DNA of 64,000 nucleotides, from the NCBI RefSeq assembly GCF_000282335.1, contig NZ_AKJM01000085.1, positions 1 to 64,000 of the forward strand, read 5' to 3'. Below the pieces are notes generated by a model that was given only the letters and a program-made list of their open reading frames with translations, ran no database searches and was not told the DNA's origin. Below are positions 1-9,410 of the stretch, one piece after another (the stretch's first letter is position 1; the number at the start of each line of letters is the position of its first letter). The position numbers and the translations under genes were made by a program. The stretch comes from Pseudomonas sp. GM48. GTDB taxonomy: Bacteria > Pseudomonadota > Gammaproteobacteria > Pseudomonadales > Pseudomonadaceae.

Positions 1-74
1 CTCGCGAAGGCGGCGTGTCAGCAACAGACACTTTGACTGAACGGCCGCCTTCGCGAGCAAGCTCGCTCCCACAT
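1..74. repeat. REP palindrome, at window edge
   Basis: Two inverted arms built on ctcgcgaaggcggc and its complement gccgccttcgcgag, followed by caagctcgctcccaca. This is the commonest interspersed palindrome of the P. fluorescens group. The outer left arm (tgtgggagc...) lies outside the window, so the copy is cut here. It separates the DUF2970 gene from whatever lies upstream. Confidence 0.85.
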
Positions 75-136
75 TTGTTTTGTGCATGCAGTGAATTGTC
101 TATGCTTGCCTCACACACATTCCTGGCGAGGGATTT

Positions 137-355
137 ATGGACGATCCGGCCGACAACAAGCCGCCGACCTTCTGGCAAATGCTGCACAGCGTCGTGGCGG
201 CGGCGTTCGGGGTGCAGAGCGGAAAGAACCGGGCCCGTGATTTCACGCACGGCAAGCCCAGTCATTTCGTGATTCTGGGGATCCTGTTCACAGCGGTGTT
301 CGCCTTGACACTGTTCGGCATCGTCAAACTGGTGCTGTTTCTGGCCGGGGTTTGA
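137..355 (+). CDS. DUF2970 small membrane protein
   Basis: A 72-residue protein with an N-terminal cytoplasmic part (residues 1-42, with the family-like stretch FWQMLHSVVAAAFGVQSGKN) and one hydrophobic segment at about residues 47-70, ending at the C terminus. It matches the DUF2970 family, whose function is unknown. The ATG at 137 follows gcgagggattt, a usable ribosome site. An overlapping longer reading frame from 15 reads through the REP element and is a shadow. The gene stands alone, convergent with the binding-protein gene downstream, and their ends are only 6 bases apart. Confidence 0.8.
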   Translation: MDDPADNKPPTFWQMLHSVVAAAFGVQSGKNRARDFTHGKPSHFVILGILFTAVFALTLFGIVKLVLFLAGV

Positions 356-361
356 TGCGAC

Positions 362-1447
362 TCAGTGCATCAGGGTTTGCAGGGTGAACGGGTAGCGCCA
401 GGACGCAGGACGGCCCTTGGCCGAGAATTTGTGAAAGTCCACGCCGAAATCCTGCGCAGCGCCCATCTCCAGCAGTCGCCTGGCCTGTTCCCGATTGATC
501 AGTTGCAACAACGGAACCTGTCGGTCACGGCCGCCGTACTGGCTGATGTCCACGCCTTCATCGTAGTCATGCAATTGCACCAGCGCCCAGCCCCCCAGAG
601 TGAAGTGCCCGCCCAGCAAGACACTCAGGCGACGGTCCAGCAGTGCCTGTAACGCCGCGGGTGAATTGTTGATCGCGCCGAACAGCACGCCTTTGCCTGG
701 CACACCTCCGGCTTCGACATAAGCCTGCATCACACCGAACGCCATCTCGTCATTGGCGGCCCAGACCAGCGACGTCTGCGGGTAGCGCTTGAGCAACAAC
801 CGGGCTTGCTCGTAGGCGCGTTGCCGGTTCCAGCCGCCGTACACCAACTGGCGCAAACGCACTTCGGGGTGCTCGGCCAAGGCACGTCGCAGGCCCTTCT
901 CGCGATATTGCGCGGACGGGGTGATCTTCAAACCGGAAAAGGCCAGCAGTTCGATCGTCTGGCCGGGGGCCACCGGGCCGTGCTGTCGAATCAGCTCCTT
1001 GAGCATCAGGTAGCCGCCCTCCTCGTCATTGGGCACCAGGCTACCGAGCAAATCGGGATACTTGTCAGGCCGCGCGCCAATCAGTTTCATCTGATCCGCA
1101 GTCAGGGCGTTGTTGACCATGAACAGCTTCACACCGCTGCCTTTGGCCAGCCGCAGGATTTCCGGTGCGATGTATTGCTCGTTGACGAAGATCAGGTAGT
1201 CGGGGCGATGGGAGCCCTGAAGAGCTTCACGGGCCTGCTGGATGGTGTTTTCGGAGACGCGGTCGGAATACTGGATGCGCAGGTCCATCCCCAGGTCGGT
1301 CGCCGCGGCCTGCATAAACTGCGAGTAACTCACCCAAAAAGCTTCCGTGGGGGTTCCCGGGTTCAGGAACAGCACTGACGCCGCCTGGGCACAAGATCCC
1401 ACGACCATGCCCAGCGTCAGCAATACGCCACACAAAAACTTCAACAT
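362..1447 (-). CDS. Periplasmic sugar-type substrate-binding protein
   Basis: A 361-residue protein with a cleavable signal peptide (hydrophobic residues 4-22, cleavage near AQAAS) followed by a type I periplasmic-binding fold of the ribose/galactose-binding (LacI-like) class: an N-terminal strand VLFLNPGTPTEAFW, a hinge-region WAANDEMAFGVMQA and a later GAINNSPAALQAL. No permease or ATPase gene lies beside it, so it is an orphan receptor. Such proteins may feed a distant transporter or present ligand to a sensor kinase or chemoreceptor. The family call is firm, but the ligand cannot be read from the sequence. Confidence 0.8.
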   Translation of the reverse strand: MLKFLCGVLLTLGMVVGSCAQAASVLFLNPGTPTEAFWVSYSQFMQAAATDLGMDLRIQYSDRVSENTIQQAREALQGSHRPDYLIFVNEQYIAPEILRLAKGSGVKLFMVNNALTADQMKLIGARPDKYPDLLGSLVPNDEEGGYLMLKELIRQHGPVAPGQTIELLAFSGLKITPSAQYREKGLRRALAEHPEVRLRQLVYGGWNRQRAYEQARLLLKRYPQTSLVWAANDEMAFGVMQAYVEAGGVPGKGVLFGAINNSPAALQALLDRRLSVLLGGHFTLGGWALVQLHDYDEGVDISQYGGRDRQVPLLQLINREQARRLLEMGAAQDFGVDFHKFSAKGRPASWRYPFTLQTLMH

Positions 1448-1564
1448 TGGTCGTCCGAGCCCCCGGAAATTCCGCCGCGCATTATAGCCAGCGAACGTCC
1501 GTAAAACGGCGATTTTTCCGGCTTTTGTCAGACAATCGTCGGAACCGGGCCCGGACGGGGTCGT

Positions 1565-1678
1565 TTACTGATGGCTGACCCAGAAAACCGCCGTCCCCAC
1601 GACCAGAATGATCAGGAACAAAATTGCCCATGCATCAACGGTGCTATCGCTTTTCCGTGCTTTGGTTGGGTTGCTCAT
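1565..1678 (-). CDS. 37-residue single-span membrane peptide
   Basis: A short reading frame, MSNPTKARKSDSTVDAWAIL followed by a hydrophobic helix (FLIILVVGTAVFWVS) and HQ. It starts at an ATG 6 bases after the ribosome site aagaggcg. The layout (charged N terminus, then one membrane helix) and the good ribosome site argue for a real small protein. It is divergent from cysI, whose leader begins just upstream. Its function is unknown. Confidence 0.6.
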   Translation of the reverse strand: MSNPTKARKSDSTVDAWAILFLIILVVGTAVFWVSHQ

Positions 1679-1793
1679 TGCATCGCCTCTTGTCGGTTTT
1701 ATCGGTGATTGCATAAAGACTCGAGCAGAGTAAAGACGACGATTGCCCGCACCACAAACAAGGGCTTTGCAACAACAACTCTCATTAGGCGAT

Positions 1794-1972
1794 TTGGTTC
1801 TTTACATATACTCAAACATCACTTTTGCGCATAACCGCAAACTGGTATCTTGCCCCGGCTCCGTAGGGAGTGCGCGGCCGTGCGCGCAGAATTGCCGAGG
1901 TTTTATCGGACGCCAGCAAGCCAAAAAAACGCCGCTGTTTCCGACCGGCCCAAGCCTGAGAACAGGACTTTT
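1794..1972 (+). promoter_or_regulatory. cysI leader and possible promoter
   Basis: AT-rich stretch before cysI with a good -10-like TATACT at 1807-1812 but no convincing -35 at the usual distance, as expected for an activator-dependent promoter. CysB is the expected activator of sulfur-assimilation genes; no CysB site can be recognised by eye. About 160 bases of leader follow before the cysI ATG, with no clear structure. Confidence 0.3.
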
Positions 1973-3631
1973 ATGTACGTATACGACGAATACGATCAGC
2001 GGATCATCGAGGACCGCGTCAAGCAGTTCCGTGATCAGACCCGACGCTATCTGGCAGGCGAGCTGAGCGAAGAAGAATTCCGCCCCCTGCGCCTGCAAAA
2101 TGGTCTTTATATCCAGCGTTTTGCACCGATGTTGCGAGTCGCCGTGCCTTACGGCCAACTGACTTCGCGTCAGATACGAATGATGGCCAAAATTGCCCGC
2201 GACTACGACAAGGGCTACGCCCACATCAGTACCCGGCAGAACGTGCAGTTCAACTGGCCGGCCGTGGAAGACATTCCAGACATCCTGGCTGAACTGGCCA
2301 CCGTGCAGATGCACGCGATCCAGACCAGCGGCAACTGCCTGCGCAACGTCACCACCGACCAGTTCGCCGGTGTCGCCTTCGATGAGCTGATCGACCCGCG
2401 CCCATGGTGCGAGATCGTCCGTCAGTGGACTACATTCCACCCGGAATTCGCCTACCTGCCGCGCAAGTTCAAGATCGCCGTCAACGGTTCGACCTCCGAC
2501 CGCGCCGCCATCGAAGTCCACGACATCGGCCTTGAGCCGGTGCACAACGCCGCTGGCGAACTGGGCTTCCGTGTCCTGGTGGGTGGTGGCCTGGGCCGTA
2601 CACCGGTGGTGGGGGCATTCATCAATGAATTCCTGCCGTGGCAAGACCTTTTGAGCTACCTCGACGCCATCCTGCGGGTCTACAACCGCTATGGCCGTCG
2701 CGACAACAAGTACAAGGCACGGATCAAGATCCTGGTGAAGGCGCTGACGCCTGAAGTCTTCGCGCAAAAAGTCGATGCGGAAATGGAGCACCTGCGCGGT
2801 GGCCAGACCACATTGACCGAAGCCGAAGTGCAGCGCGTCGCCAAGCATTTCGTCGACCCGGACTACAAGGCGCTGGAAAACCAGACCGCCGCCCTGGCCG
2901 AGCTCGACCAGCAGCACCCGGGCTTCGCCCGCTGGCGCGTGCGCAACACCCTGGCCCACAAGAAGCCGGGCTATGTGGCCGTGACCCTGTCCCTGAAGCC
3001 GACCGGCGTTGCACCGGGCGACATCACCGACAAGCAGCTCGACGCCGTGGCCGACCTGGCCGACCGCTACAGCTTCGGTCAACTGCGCACCTCCCACGAA
3101 CAGAACATCATCCTGGCCGACGTCGAGCAGGACAAGCTGTTCGCCATGTGGGGCGAGCTGCGCGAGCAAGGCTTCGCCACGCCGAACATCGGCCTGCTGA
3201 CCGACATCATCTGCTGCCCGGGTGGCGACTTCTGCTCCCTGGCCAACGCCAAGTCGATTCCGATCGCCGAATCGATCCAGCGTCGTTTCGACGACCTGGA
3301 CTACCTGTTCGACATCGGTGAACTGGACCTGAACATCTCCGGTTGCATGAACGCCTGTGGTCACCACCACGTCGGCCACATCGGCATCCTCGGGGTGGAC
3401 AAGAAGGGCGAAGAGTTCTATCAGGTTTCCCTCGGCGGCAGCGCCAGCCGTGACGCCAGCCTGGGCAAGATCCTCGGCCCGTCCTTTGCCCAGGAAGCCA
3501 TGCCTGACGTGATCGAAAAGCTGATCGACGTGTACATCGAACAACGTACCGAAGACGAACGCTTCATCGACACCTATCAGCGTATTGGCATCGAACTCTT
3601 CAAGGAGCGTGTCTATGCAGCGAATAATTAA
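1973..3631 (+). CDS. cysI: Sulfite reductase hemoprotein (CysI type)
   Basis: This 552-residue enzyme reduces sulfite to sulfide with six electrons in cysteine synthesis. It has two ferredoxin-like half-domains and siroheme/[4Fe-4S] domains. The four cluster ligands are visible: C415 and C421 (CPGGDFC) and C458 and C462 (SGCMNACGHHHVGH). The siroheme-binding STRQNVQFNW motif is at about residue 83. The start MYVYDEYDQR matches other Pseudomonas copies; an upstream in-frame ATG at 1850 would add a non-homologous tail. No CysJ-like flavoprotein is near, consistent with a ferredoxin- or separately fed enzyme. The last 17 bases overlap the DUF934 gene, suggesting coupled translation. Confidence 0.93.
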   Translation: MYVYDEYDQRIIEDRVKQFRDQTRRYLAGELSEEEFRPLRLQNGLYIQRFAPMLRVAVPYGQLTSRQIRMMAKIARDYDKGYAHISTRQNVQFNWPAVEDIPDILAELATVQMHAIQTSGNCLRNVTTDQFAGVAFDELIDPRPWCEIVRQWTTFHPEFAYLPRKFKIAVNGSTSDRAAIEVHDIGLEPVHNAAGELGFRVLVGGGLGRTPVVGAFINEFLPWQDLLSYLDAILRVYNRYGRRDNKYKARIKILVKALTPEVFAQKVDAEMEHLRGGQTTLTEAEVQRVAKHFVDPDYKALENQTAALAELDQQHPGFARWRVRNTLAHKKPGYVAVTLSLKPTGVAPGDITDKQLDAVADLADRYSFGQLRTSHEQNIILADVEQDKLFAMWGELREQGFATPNIGLLTDIICCPGGDFCSLANAKSIPIAESIQRRFDDLDYLFDIGELDLNISGCMNACGHHHVGHIGILGVDKKGEEFYQVSLGGSASRDASLGKILGPSFAQEAMPDVIEKLIDVYIEQRTEDERFIDTYQRIGIELFKERVYAANN

Positions 3632-4109
3632 GAACAACGAGGTCGTCGACGAGACCTGGCACCTGCTGCCCAAGGATTTCAACATCGACGGGATCAGCAA
3701 CTGCGACGACCTCATCGTCCCGCTGCAGCTGTGGCGCGAACACAGCCGTATGCTCCTGGCCCGCGACGGCGGCCTGGGCATCTGGCTGGACGCCGATGAA
3801 GAAGCCGAGGAAATCGGTGAAGACGTGGCGCAGTTCCAGGTCATCGCCCTGAACTTCCCGGCATTCACCGATGGCCGCAACTACTCCAACGCCCGCCTGC
3901 TGCGCGACCGTTACGGTTTCAAAGGCGAATTGCGGGCCATTGGCGACGTGCTGCGTGACCAGCTGTTCTACATGCATCGCTGCGGTTTCGATGCCTTTGC
4001 TGTACGCCCCGACAAAGACCCGTACGAAGCCCTTGAAGGCCTCAAGGACTTCTCGGTGACCTATCAGGCCGCTACCGACGAACCGCTGCCGCTGTTCCGT
4101 CGCCGCTGA
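3615..4109 (+). CDS. DUF934 protein, sulfite-reductase partner
   Basis: A 164-residue protein of the DUF934 family, which regularly follows cysI in proteobacteria and is thought to help sulfite reduction. The conserved centre FPAFTDGRNYSNARLLRDRY lies at about residues 82-101 and is followed by GELRAIGDVLRDQLFYMHRCGFDAF. The ATG at 3615 lies inside the end of cysI, and the ribosome site aaggag is at 3602-3607. No cofactor motif is evident; a role in electron delivery or assembly is inferred only from the constant pairing. A strong terminator follows. Confidence 0.85.
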   Translation: MQRIIKNNEVVDETWHLLPKDFNIDGISNCDDLIVPLQLWREHSRMLLARDGGLGIWLDADEEAEEIGEDVAQFQVIALNFPAFTDGRNYSNARLLRDRYGFKGELRAIGDVLRDQLFYMHRCGFDAFAVRPDKDPYEALEGLKDFSVTYQAATDEPLPLFRRR

Positions 4110-4115
4110 CCGTCA

Positions 4116-4151
4116 CGCCTTGAACCCCGGCCCGGGGTTCAAGGCGTTTTT
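4116..4151 (+). terminator. Rho-independent terminator after cysI operon
   Basis: Perfect 13-bp stem cgccttgaacccc / ggggttcaaggcg with a 5-base loop, followed by five T. It ends the cysI-DUF934 transcript. It lies just beyond the stop of the convergent DUF6543 gene, so it may act in that direction too, although the A-rich side is weaker. Confidence 0.9.
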
Positions 4152-4161
4152 ACCCTTGCCG

Positions 4162-7100
4162 CTAAAACAGTGGATGATCCGCCAGCGGAATCAGCCGCCC
4201 CGTGGCGACCCAGTCGCGGTACAGCCGGATTCGATCTTCCAGCACCACGAACAACCTGAACGGGTTGTCCGCATCGGCCATCCGCGTTTCGACACACTGC
4301 CGCAACCAGCCCCACAACTCCTCTGAAGCATCCGCTTCGTGCAGCAAGCGCCACACTCGCGCCTGTAGCGATAGATAGTCGACCCGGAAATCTGCCGTCA
4401 GGCTCAAACCATCCATGACCCTCAGCAACGTACTGCCCGATGGCTTGACGGCCAATCGTTGCCAGATCCGTTGCCGCGCCTCGCGCACGCTATTGTCGCC
4501 CTCCTCCAGCCAGGGCGTCGCACTGCCATAATCGGCACCCGGCTCACTCAGCCACAGATTGATACCGGTGCGTTCACGATGATCGACCAGGCGCGACAAC
4601 GTCTCTTCATCCGTCAACGGATTACCCCACAGTTTCACCCGGTCCCGGGAGACCGCCTGATTCAGTATCGCGTGGGGAACCCGGGCGATCCGGTTGCCGC
4701 GCAAGTCGAGCGAGGTGAGGTACGGCTGATCGGCGATACCAATCGGGCAATGGCGAATTCCGGTGTTTCTCAGGTTCAACACGCGCAACTCATTCAAGCC
4801 CAATACAACGGGCGGGACGGTCAAAGGGTTGTCACTCAGGTCCAGCGTTTGCAAGCTCACCAGGTCACCAAACTGTGCAGCCGTGCTCTCCTGAAGCTGC
4901 AGATAGGTGGAACCCAGCTTGAGCGTCGTGAGCCGGCTCATTTGACGGACCGGCGCCGGCAATACACCCACCAGCACATCGTCTGTGTTGAGCCGACGCA
5001 GGTCGACACGTTCCAGGTTCAGGGTGCGCAGATTCGGAAAGCTTTCCAGAAAGGCATCCAGGCTCTCGCGCTCGACCAAATGCATACCCTGCATCGATAG
5101 CTCGACAACTTCATTGAAGCGCACGTTCATCGTCGGCAACCGATGGAAGTCCTCGAAACCCAGATCAAGCCTGTAGCCGGAAAACCCCTCACCGGACAGC
5201 ACTCTATTGATCTGGGGCGAGCATTTTTGCCAAATGCTCATCAGTTCGTCGCCCAGTTCCAATCGTGTTTCACGCTCGTAATCGATCACGCTTTGCAGCA
5301 GTTCGACATTGTGCGCCGCCACCTGCTGAGGACTCATACCCACGGCGGCTTCATCGCCTACCGCCAGAAAGTCCACGTCCATGTCATCGGCATCCAGCAC
5401 GGCCTGGTCGACCCAGCGGCGCAAGTCGGCATGCAGTTGCCGCATCTGGAGAGTCAGGCGATCCACCAGCGCTTGAGCCCCGGCACCCGCCATCTGGAGT
5501 AACTCGTCCGCCTGAGCATCGGTGAAGTCCGGGTACACATCCTTGACCTGCAAACGCATGATTTCGTGGGTCAGCACAGCGGCCTGTGGCGTATTCGGAA
5601 AGCCGCCGCCGCGCAATCCCGAGGCCTCGAAGGGTAACCCCGAATCCATTCGACCCAAGCCGAGCATCAGCTCGGAGCGGGACAAGGCGTGCCTGCCAAT
5701 GCGCAAGTGCAATTCACTGGCCACGTCCGGCATGCGCAGCGACATCGCCGTGCGCTCCTCCACGGACAACAGGTCGACCAGCGCGGTAAACAGATCCGAA
5801 CCCTCGCCGTCGGTAGCGGCCACTGCAGAATACCGATAACGATCACCCACTTTGATCAAACGCCGACAATCCGCTGAATCGAGCGGACCGCAACGGTCCA
5901 GGACCCGGCCACTGATTGATCCGTCGAGTACTTCGATACGCAAGCCTTTCGGCCAATCGGGCAGGCGTTGCAGGGAATGAAACGCCAGGGCATCGGTTTC
6001 AGGATGGACAACCGAGCGCAAGTACAGGCCTTCATAAGCCCGGTTGAGTCGTACGTGTTGTTGATACTCCCGCGCCTTGCTGTCCAGGCGCTTGAACAGT
6101 TGCAGGGCCTCGTCAGCATCGAAGGGCCGATCGAGGTCGACTCCCGAACGGTCGAGGATTTGCTCCACGGCACTTTTCGGCAAACCGGGGTATTCACCCT
6201 GAAACAGGCGAATCCATTCCCGGTCCGAGTGCTGGAGCGCCTGATAGCGGGCGTTGAACAATCCGGCCCGCGCTTGCGAATCGGTGACGGCGTCGAGCTC
6301 CTGATCGAGCTTGAAACGGGTGATGGTGTCGGCGAGCAACGGTGTCGGCGGGCGTCCGGCCTGCATCAGGCGCAGCATATCGTCGTCGACCGTACTGACC
6401 TGCGCGATTTGCGCCAGCACCTCATCACTGAAGGAAGCAAGTGGCGCGCAAACGCCACGCATCAGCGCCACACGTGTCGACACGGGCGCCGGAGCCGATC
6501 CGGGTGTGGGCTCGGCCGGCGTTTCGCGAGGCGGTTCGCTCCCGGGTTCCCGGGGCTCGCGCAGCGTTCCGGCGATTTTTTCTTCCCCCTTGAGTGCCGC
6601 CACCGCCCCGGCCAGCGCAAGCGCATTGAGCAAGCCGAACACTGTGCGCGTCACGCCTTCGGAGCGCTGTTCGGGAGTTTTGCCGGTTATGGCCTGATCG
6701 AGGCCATAACCGGCGTCGATCAGGCCGGCCAGTACCAGCACACCTTCGCCTCCTGGAATGAACAACGCCAATGGACCCAACCGATTGATCCACTGCACAA
6801 GCGGTTCCACCACTGCGCTCAGGTTGTCGCGATTGACTTGGGCATCGTCGCGGATGGTTTTGACACTGGCCATGGAGGCTTGCTTCATCGTCAGCACCAG
6901 TTGCGCGAACGGGTCGGTGTCGGTCGGCGGACGCGCAAGGTCGATGTAGTCCTGCGGGTCCCAGAAACCGTCGTTGTTGAAGAGCCCGGCGTTCTTTTTC
7001 AACCAGTGTTCCTTCGGGTAAACCGCCATGCCCTCCAACGCCGTCAACACGCCCGCATGGAAAGTGCCGTCTTCACGATCATCCTCGGCAAAGTGCGCAA

Positions 7101-8061
7101 CCAGCGCTTGCCGCGTGGCGTCCACCGCCCCTTGTGCCACGATCCATTGGCGCAGGTGCTGGAAGTCGGCGAATTCATGCAAGGGTGAGGAATTGCCCGG
7201 GATATTCAGCAAGACCCTGCCACTGTGACGGTGGCGGTAACACCAGATATCGTTTGAGGTGTAGCGATAGATCGTCAGCCGACCGACTTCGATCGGTGCG
7301 CTGACGCGGGTTGGCGCCTGCACCTGGCCGATGGTCAACGCATTCCAGGCCTGCTCCGCCGGCAACCCGGCGCCCTGCATTGCCAGGGCCAGGCCCTCCT
7401 GACTCAAACTGCCCTCTTGATGCTGCAGGCAGGCGCTCATGATAAAGGCGGCCTTGGTCGAGGTTCTCAGGTCGTAAGGCGCTGCATGGACGATTCGCTT
7501 ATCGGAAGGCCAGGCGTGGTCAAGGTAAGCCTGATAGCGGTTTTGCAGATCCAGCTCCCATACCCACTGTTTGAAATCGGCCGGCCGGAGGGCGATTTGC
7601 GTGGAGGGGCCGTAGGTCTGCGGTGTTGTGCACCGGTAGATCCCCTCATAGTCCCGGTAATAATCCACGGCTTTGGCAGAAGGCTCATCGACGGGATCAA
7701 CGATGCGTATCTCGGGACCGATGTCCGAAGGCGTGTACAAGCCGAACGCCGTCTCACCGAAACGGCCATCACCCACCGTCTGATAATTCGACAGCAATGC
7801 CTGCACCAGGGTGCGTGAATTGTTCACCTTTCCCTGGTGGATCGCGTCATGCGCGGCGCTTGCGTCAGTGTCGTAGTCCAGCGTCACCAACAGAGCCGTT
7901 TGCGGATCGATGGCCTGTCCCCATTTTTCCGTTATCAGTGCTGCGCCGAATTGCTCGGGGGATTGCGGCAACGCTGTCGCTACCGCCGTTTTCAGTTCAT
8001 CACGCATGGGCGTGACGGGTGGATGTGGCGGTGCGTCGTGGCCGTGCGAATAGTCGCTCAT
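4162..8061 (-). CDS. DUF6543 / leucine-rich repeat protein, NEL-related
   Basis: A 1,299-residue protein of the large Pseudomonas DUF6543 family, many members of which carry leucine-rich repeats and a C-terminal NEL (IpaH/SspH-like) ubiquitin-ligase domain. Seen here: an N-terminal helical region; a short hydrophobic stretch at about residue 470 (LGPLALFIPGGEGVLVLAGL); a Pro-rich linker at about 525-545; and LRRs at about 1030-1140 (LRTLNLERVDL, LQTLDLSDNPL, LRVLNLRNTGI, LTSLDLRGNRI). After the LRRs come only about 135 residues, ending in LRQCVETRMADADNPFRLFV. The NEL catalytic CxD motif is not recognisable. No signal peptide is seen. The ATG at 8061 has gga 7 bases upstream. Confidence 0.75.
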   Translation of the reverse strand: MSDYSHGHDAPPHPPVTPMRDELKTAVATALPQSPEQFGAALITEKWGQAIDPQTALLVTLDYDTDASAAHDAIHQGKVNNSRTLVQALLSNYQTVGDGRFGETAFGLYTPSDIGPEIRIVDPVDEPSAKAVDYYRDYEGIYRCTTPQTYGPSTQIALRPADFKQWVWELDLQNRYQAYLDHAWPSDKRIVHAAPYDLRTSTKAAFIMSACLQHQEGSLSQEGLALAMQGAGLPAEQAWNALTIGQVQAPTRVSAPIEVGRLTIYRYTSNDIWCYRHRHSGRVLLNIPGNSSPLHEFADFQHLRQWIVAQGAVDATRQALVAHFAEDDREDGTFHAGVLTALEGMAVYPKEHWLKKNAGLFNNDGFWDPQDYIDLARPPTDTDPFAQLVLTMKQASMASVKTIRDDAQVNRDNLSAVVEPLVQWINRLGPLALFIPGGEGVLVLAGLIDAGYGLDQAITGKTPEQRSEGVTRTVFGLLNALALAGAVAALKGEEKIAGTLREPREPGSEPPRETPAEPTPGSAPAPVSTRVALMRGVCAPLASFSDEVLAQIAQVSTVDDDMLRLMQAGRPPTPLLADTITRFKLDQELDAVTDSQARAGLFNARYQALQHSDREWIRLFQGEYPGLPKSAVEQILDRSGVDLDRPFDADEALQLFKRLDSKAREYQQHVRLNRAYEGLYLRSVVHPETDALAFHSLQRLPDWPKGLRIEVLDGSISGRVLDRCGPLDSADCRRLIKVGDRYRYSAVAATDGEGSDLFTALVDLLSVEERTAMSLRMPDVASELHLRIGRHALSRSELMLGLGRMDSGLPFEASGLRGGGFPNTPQAAVLTHEIMRLQVKDVYPDFTDAQADELLQMAGAGAQALVDRLTLQMRQLHADLRRWVDQAVLDADDMDVDFLAVGDEAAVGMSPQQVAAHNVELLQSVIDYERETRLELGDELMSIWQKCSPQINRVLSGEGFSGYRLDLGFEDFHRLPTMNVRFNEVVELSMQGMHLVERESLDAFLESFPNLRTLNLERVDLRRLNTDDVLVGVLPAPVRQMSRLTTLKLGSTYLQLQESTAAQFGDLVSLQTLDLSDNPLTVPPVVLGLNELRVLNLRNTGIRHCPIGIADQPYLTSLDLRGNRIARVPHAILNQAVSRDRVKLWGNPLTDEETLSRLVDHRERTGINLWLSEPGADYGSATPWLEEGDNSVREARQRIWQRLAVKPSGSTLLRVMDGLSLTADFRVDYLSLQARVWRLLHEADASEELWGWLRQCVETRMADADNPFRLFVVLEDRIRLYRDWVATGRLIPLADHPLF

Positions 8062-8173
8062 GTGCATTCCGTTGCAGATATTGGAGGAATTGCAACATAG
8101 CGGGCGGTGGCTGGGCCGGCAGCAGGAAGGACTCGTCAGCGCGTCTGGGAAATTTCGCTGATGCGTGAAGGAT

Positions 8174-8317
8174 GTAGCAGCTGCCGAGCCTGCGAGGCTG
8201 CGTTCGAGGACAAAGTCCTCGCAGGCTGGTGTACGCGGTTTGTCTGATACACCGAGCTGCACGGTTTTGCGACTGCTTCGCAGCCGAACGCAGCCTCGTA
8301 AACTCGACAACTGCTAC
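8174..8317. repeat. Long inverted repeat, gtagcagctgccg family
   Basis: Left arm gtagcagctgccgagcctgc (8174 onward, about 34 bases) pairs with the arm ending in ctcgacaactgctac at 8317, with a few mismatches. It fills most of the 326-bp space between the DUF6543 gene and sohB. The family differs from the REP elements elsewhere in the window. Confidence 0.75.
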
Positions 8318-8335
8318 AAAAGACCGTTTCAACTG

Positions 8336-8366
8336 CAAAAACCGCAGCTGGCGCTGCGGTTTTATT
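8336..8366 (-). terminator. Terminator after sohB
   Basis: Stem accgcagc / gctgcggt with loop tggc, flanked by A and T runs on both sides, 20 bases beyond the sohB stop. It can work in either direction, but only sohB reads into it closely. Confidence 0.8.
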
Positions 8367-8387
8367 TTTTCGAAGGCAACAAAAGCG

Positions 8388-9410
8388 TTACCAGAAGCGT
8401 TGCTGGGTCAAGCGACTCCACCAGCTCAGCAGCACGCGATCGACCGAACCGCTGGCGGCCATGCCGATGCGCTCCGGCAGGCTTTTGCGTTCGGAGTAAT
8501 GCAAGTGATAGAGATCGGACTGCCTGGCACGTTCGGCGAGGTATTCATCGCTGGTCTTGAGCTCGTCGACCAGTCGTTTGTCCAGCGCCGCGACGCCGAG
8601 CCAGATTTCGCCGGTGGCTACTTCATCGATGGCCAGTTGCGGGCGATAGCGCGACACGAAGTTCTTGAACAGTTGATGGGTGATGTCCAGGTCTTGCTGG
8701 AACTTCTCCCGGCCCTTCTCGGTGTTCTCGCCGAACACGGTCAGGGTGCGTTTGTATTCCCCGGCGGTCAGCACTTCGAAGTCGATGTCGTGCTTTTTCA
8801 GCAGGCGATTGACGTTGGGCAACTGCGCCACCACGCCAATCGAGCCAAGGATCGCGAACGGTGCACTGATGATCTTCTGGCCGATGCACGCCATCATGTA
8901 GCCGCCGCTGGCCGCGACCTTGTCGATGCACACGGTCAACGGCACGCCGGCCTCACGGATACGCGCCAGTTGCGAGGAAGCCAGACCGTAGCTGTGAACC
9001 ATGCCACCGCCGCTTTCCAGGCGCAGGACCACTTCGTCCTTCGGTGTGGCGAGGCTCAGCAAGGCGGTGATTTCGTGGCGCAGGCTTTCGGTGGCCGAAG
9101 CCTTGATATCGCCGTTGAAATCCAGCACGAACACCCGGGGTTTGGCCTCGGGTTTTTTCTTCTGTTTCTTGTCGGTTTTAGCCTGGGTCTTGCGCAAGGC
9201 CTTGAGCTGGTCCTTATCGAGCAAGGTTTGCTCCAGGCGCTCGCGCAGCCCTTTGTAGAAATCATTGAGCTTGCTGACCTGCAACTGGCCGGCCGACTTG
9301 CGCCGCCCCTTGCTGCGCAAGGCCGCAAAACTGGCCAGGACCACCAGAATGGCGATCACCAGGGTCACGGTCTTGGCCAGAAAAATGGCGTACTCGGAAA
9401 AAAACTCCAC
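8388..9410 (-). CDS. sohB: Inner-membrane protease SohB (S49 family)
   Basis: A 340-residue serine protease of the SppA/SohB family. The N-terminal membrane anchor covers about residues 8-27 (AIFLAKTVTLVIAILVVLAS). A basic linker (KTDKKQKKKPEAKPR) leads into the protease fold. The nucleophile is the Ser of KVAASGGYMMAC, and the general-base Lys lies in AGEYKRTLTVFGENTEKG. The length is usual for SohB. It is a single-gene unit, divergent from the histidine phosphatase gene about 200 bp away and ended by its own terminator. Confidence 0.92.
   Translation of the reverse strand: MEFFSEYAIFLAKTVTLVIAILVVLASFAALRSKGRRKSAGQLQVSKLNDFYKGLRERLEQTLLDKDQLKALRKTQAKTDKKQKKKPEAKPRVFVLDFNGDIKASATESLRHEITALLSLATPKDEVVLRLESGGGMVHSYGLASSQLARIREAGVPLTVCIDKVAASGGYMMACIGQKIISAPFAILGSIGVVAQLPNVNRLLKKHDIDFEVLTAGEYKRTLTVFGENTEKGREKFQQDLDITHQLFKNFVSRYRPQLAIDEVATGEIWLGVAALDKRLVDELKTSDEYLAERARQSDLYHLHYSERKSLPERIGMAASGSVDRVLLSWWSRLTQQRFW

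Noticed and set aside
1802..3880. 692-codon open frame on the minus strand across cysI
   Set aside because: It is the antisense shadow of cysI and the DUF934 gene; cysI has conserved active-site motifs and a good start, while the shadow resembles nothing and has no ribosome site.
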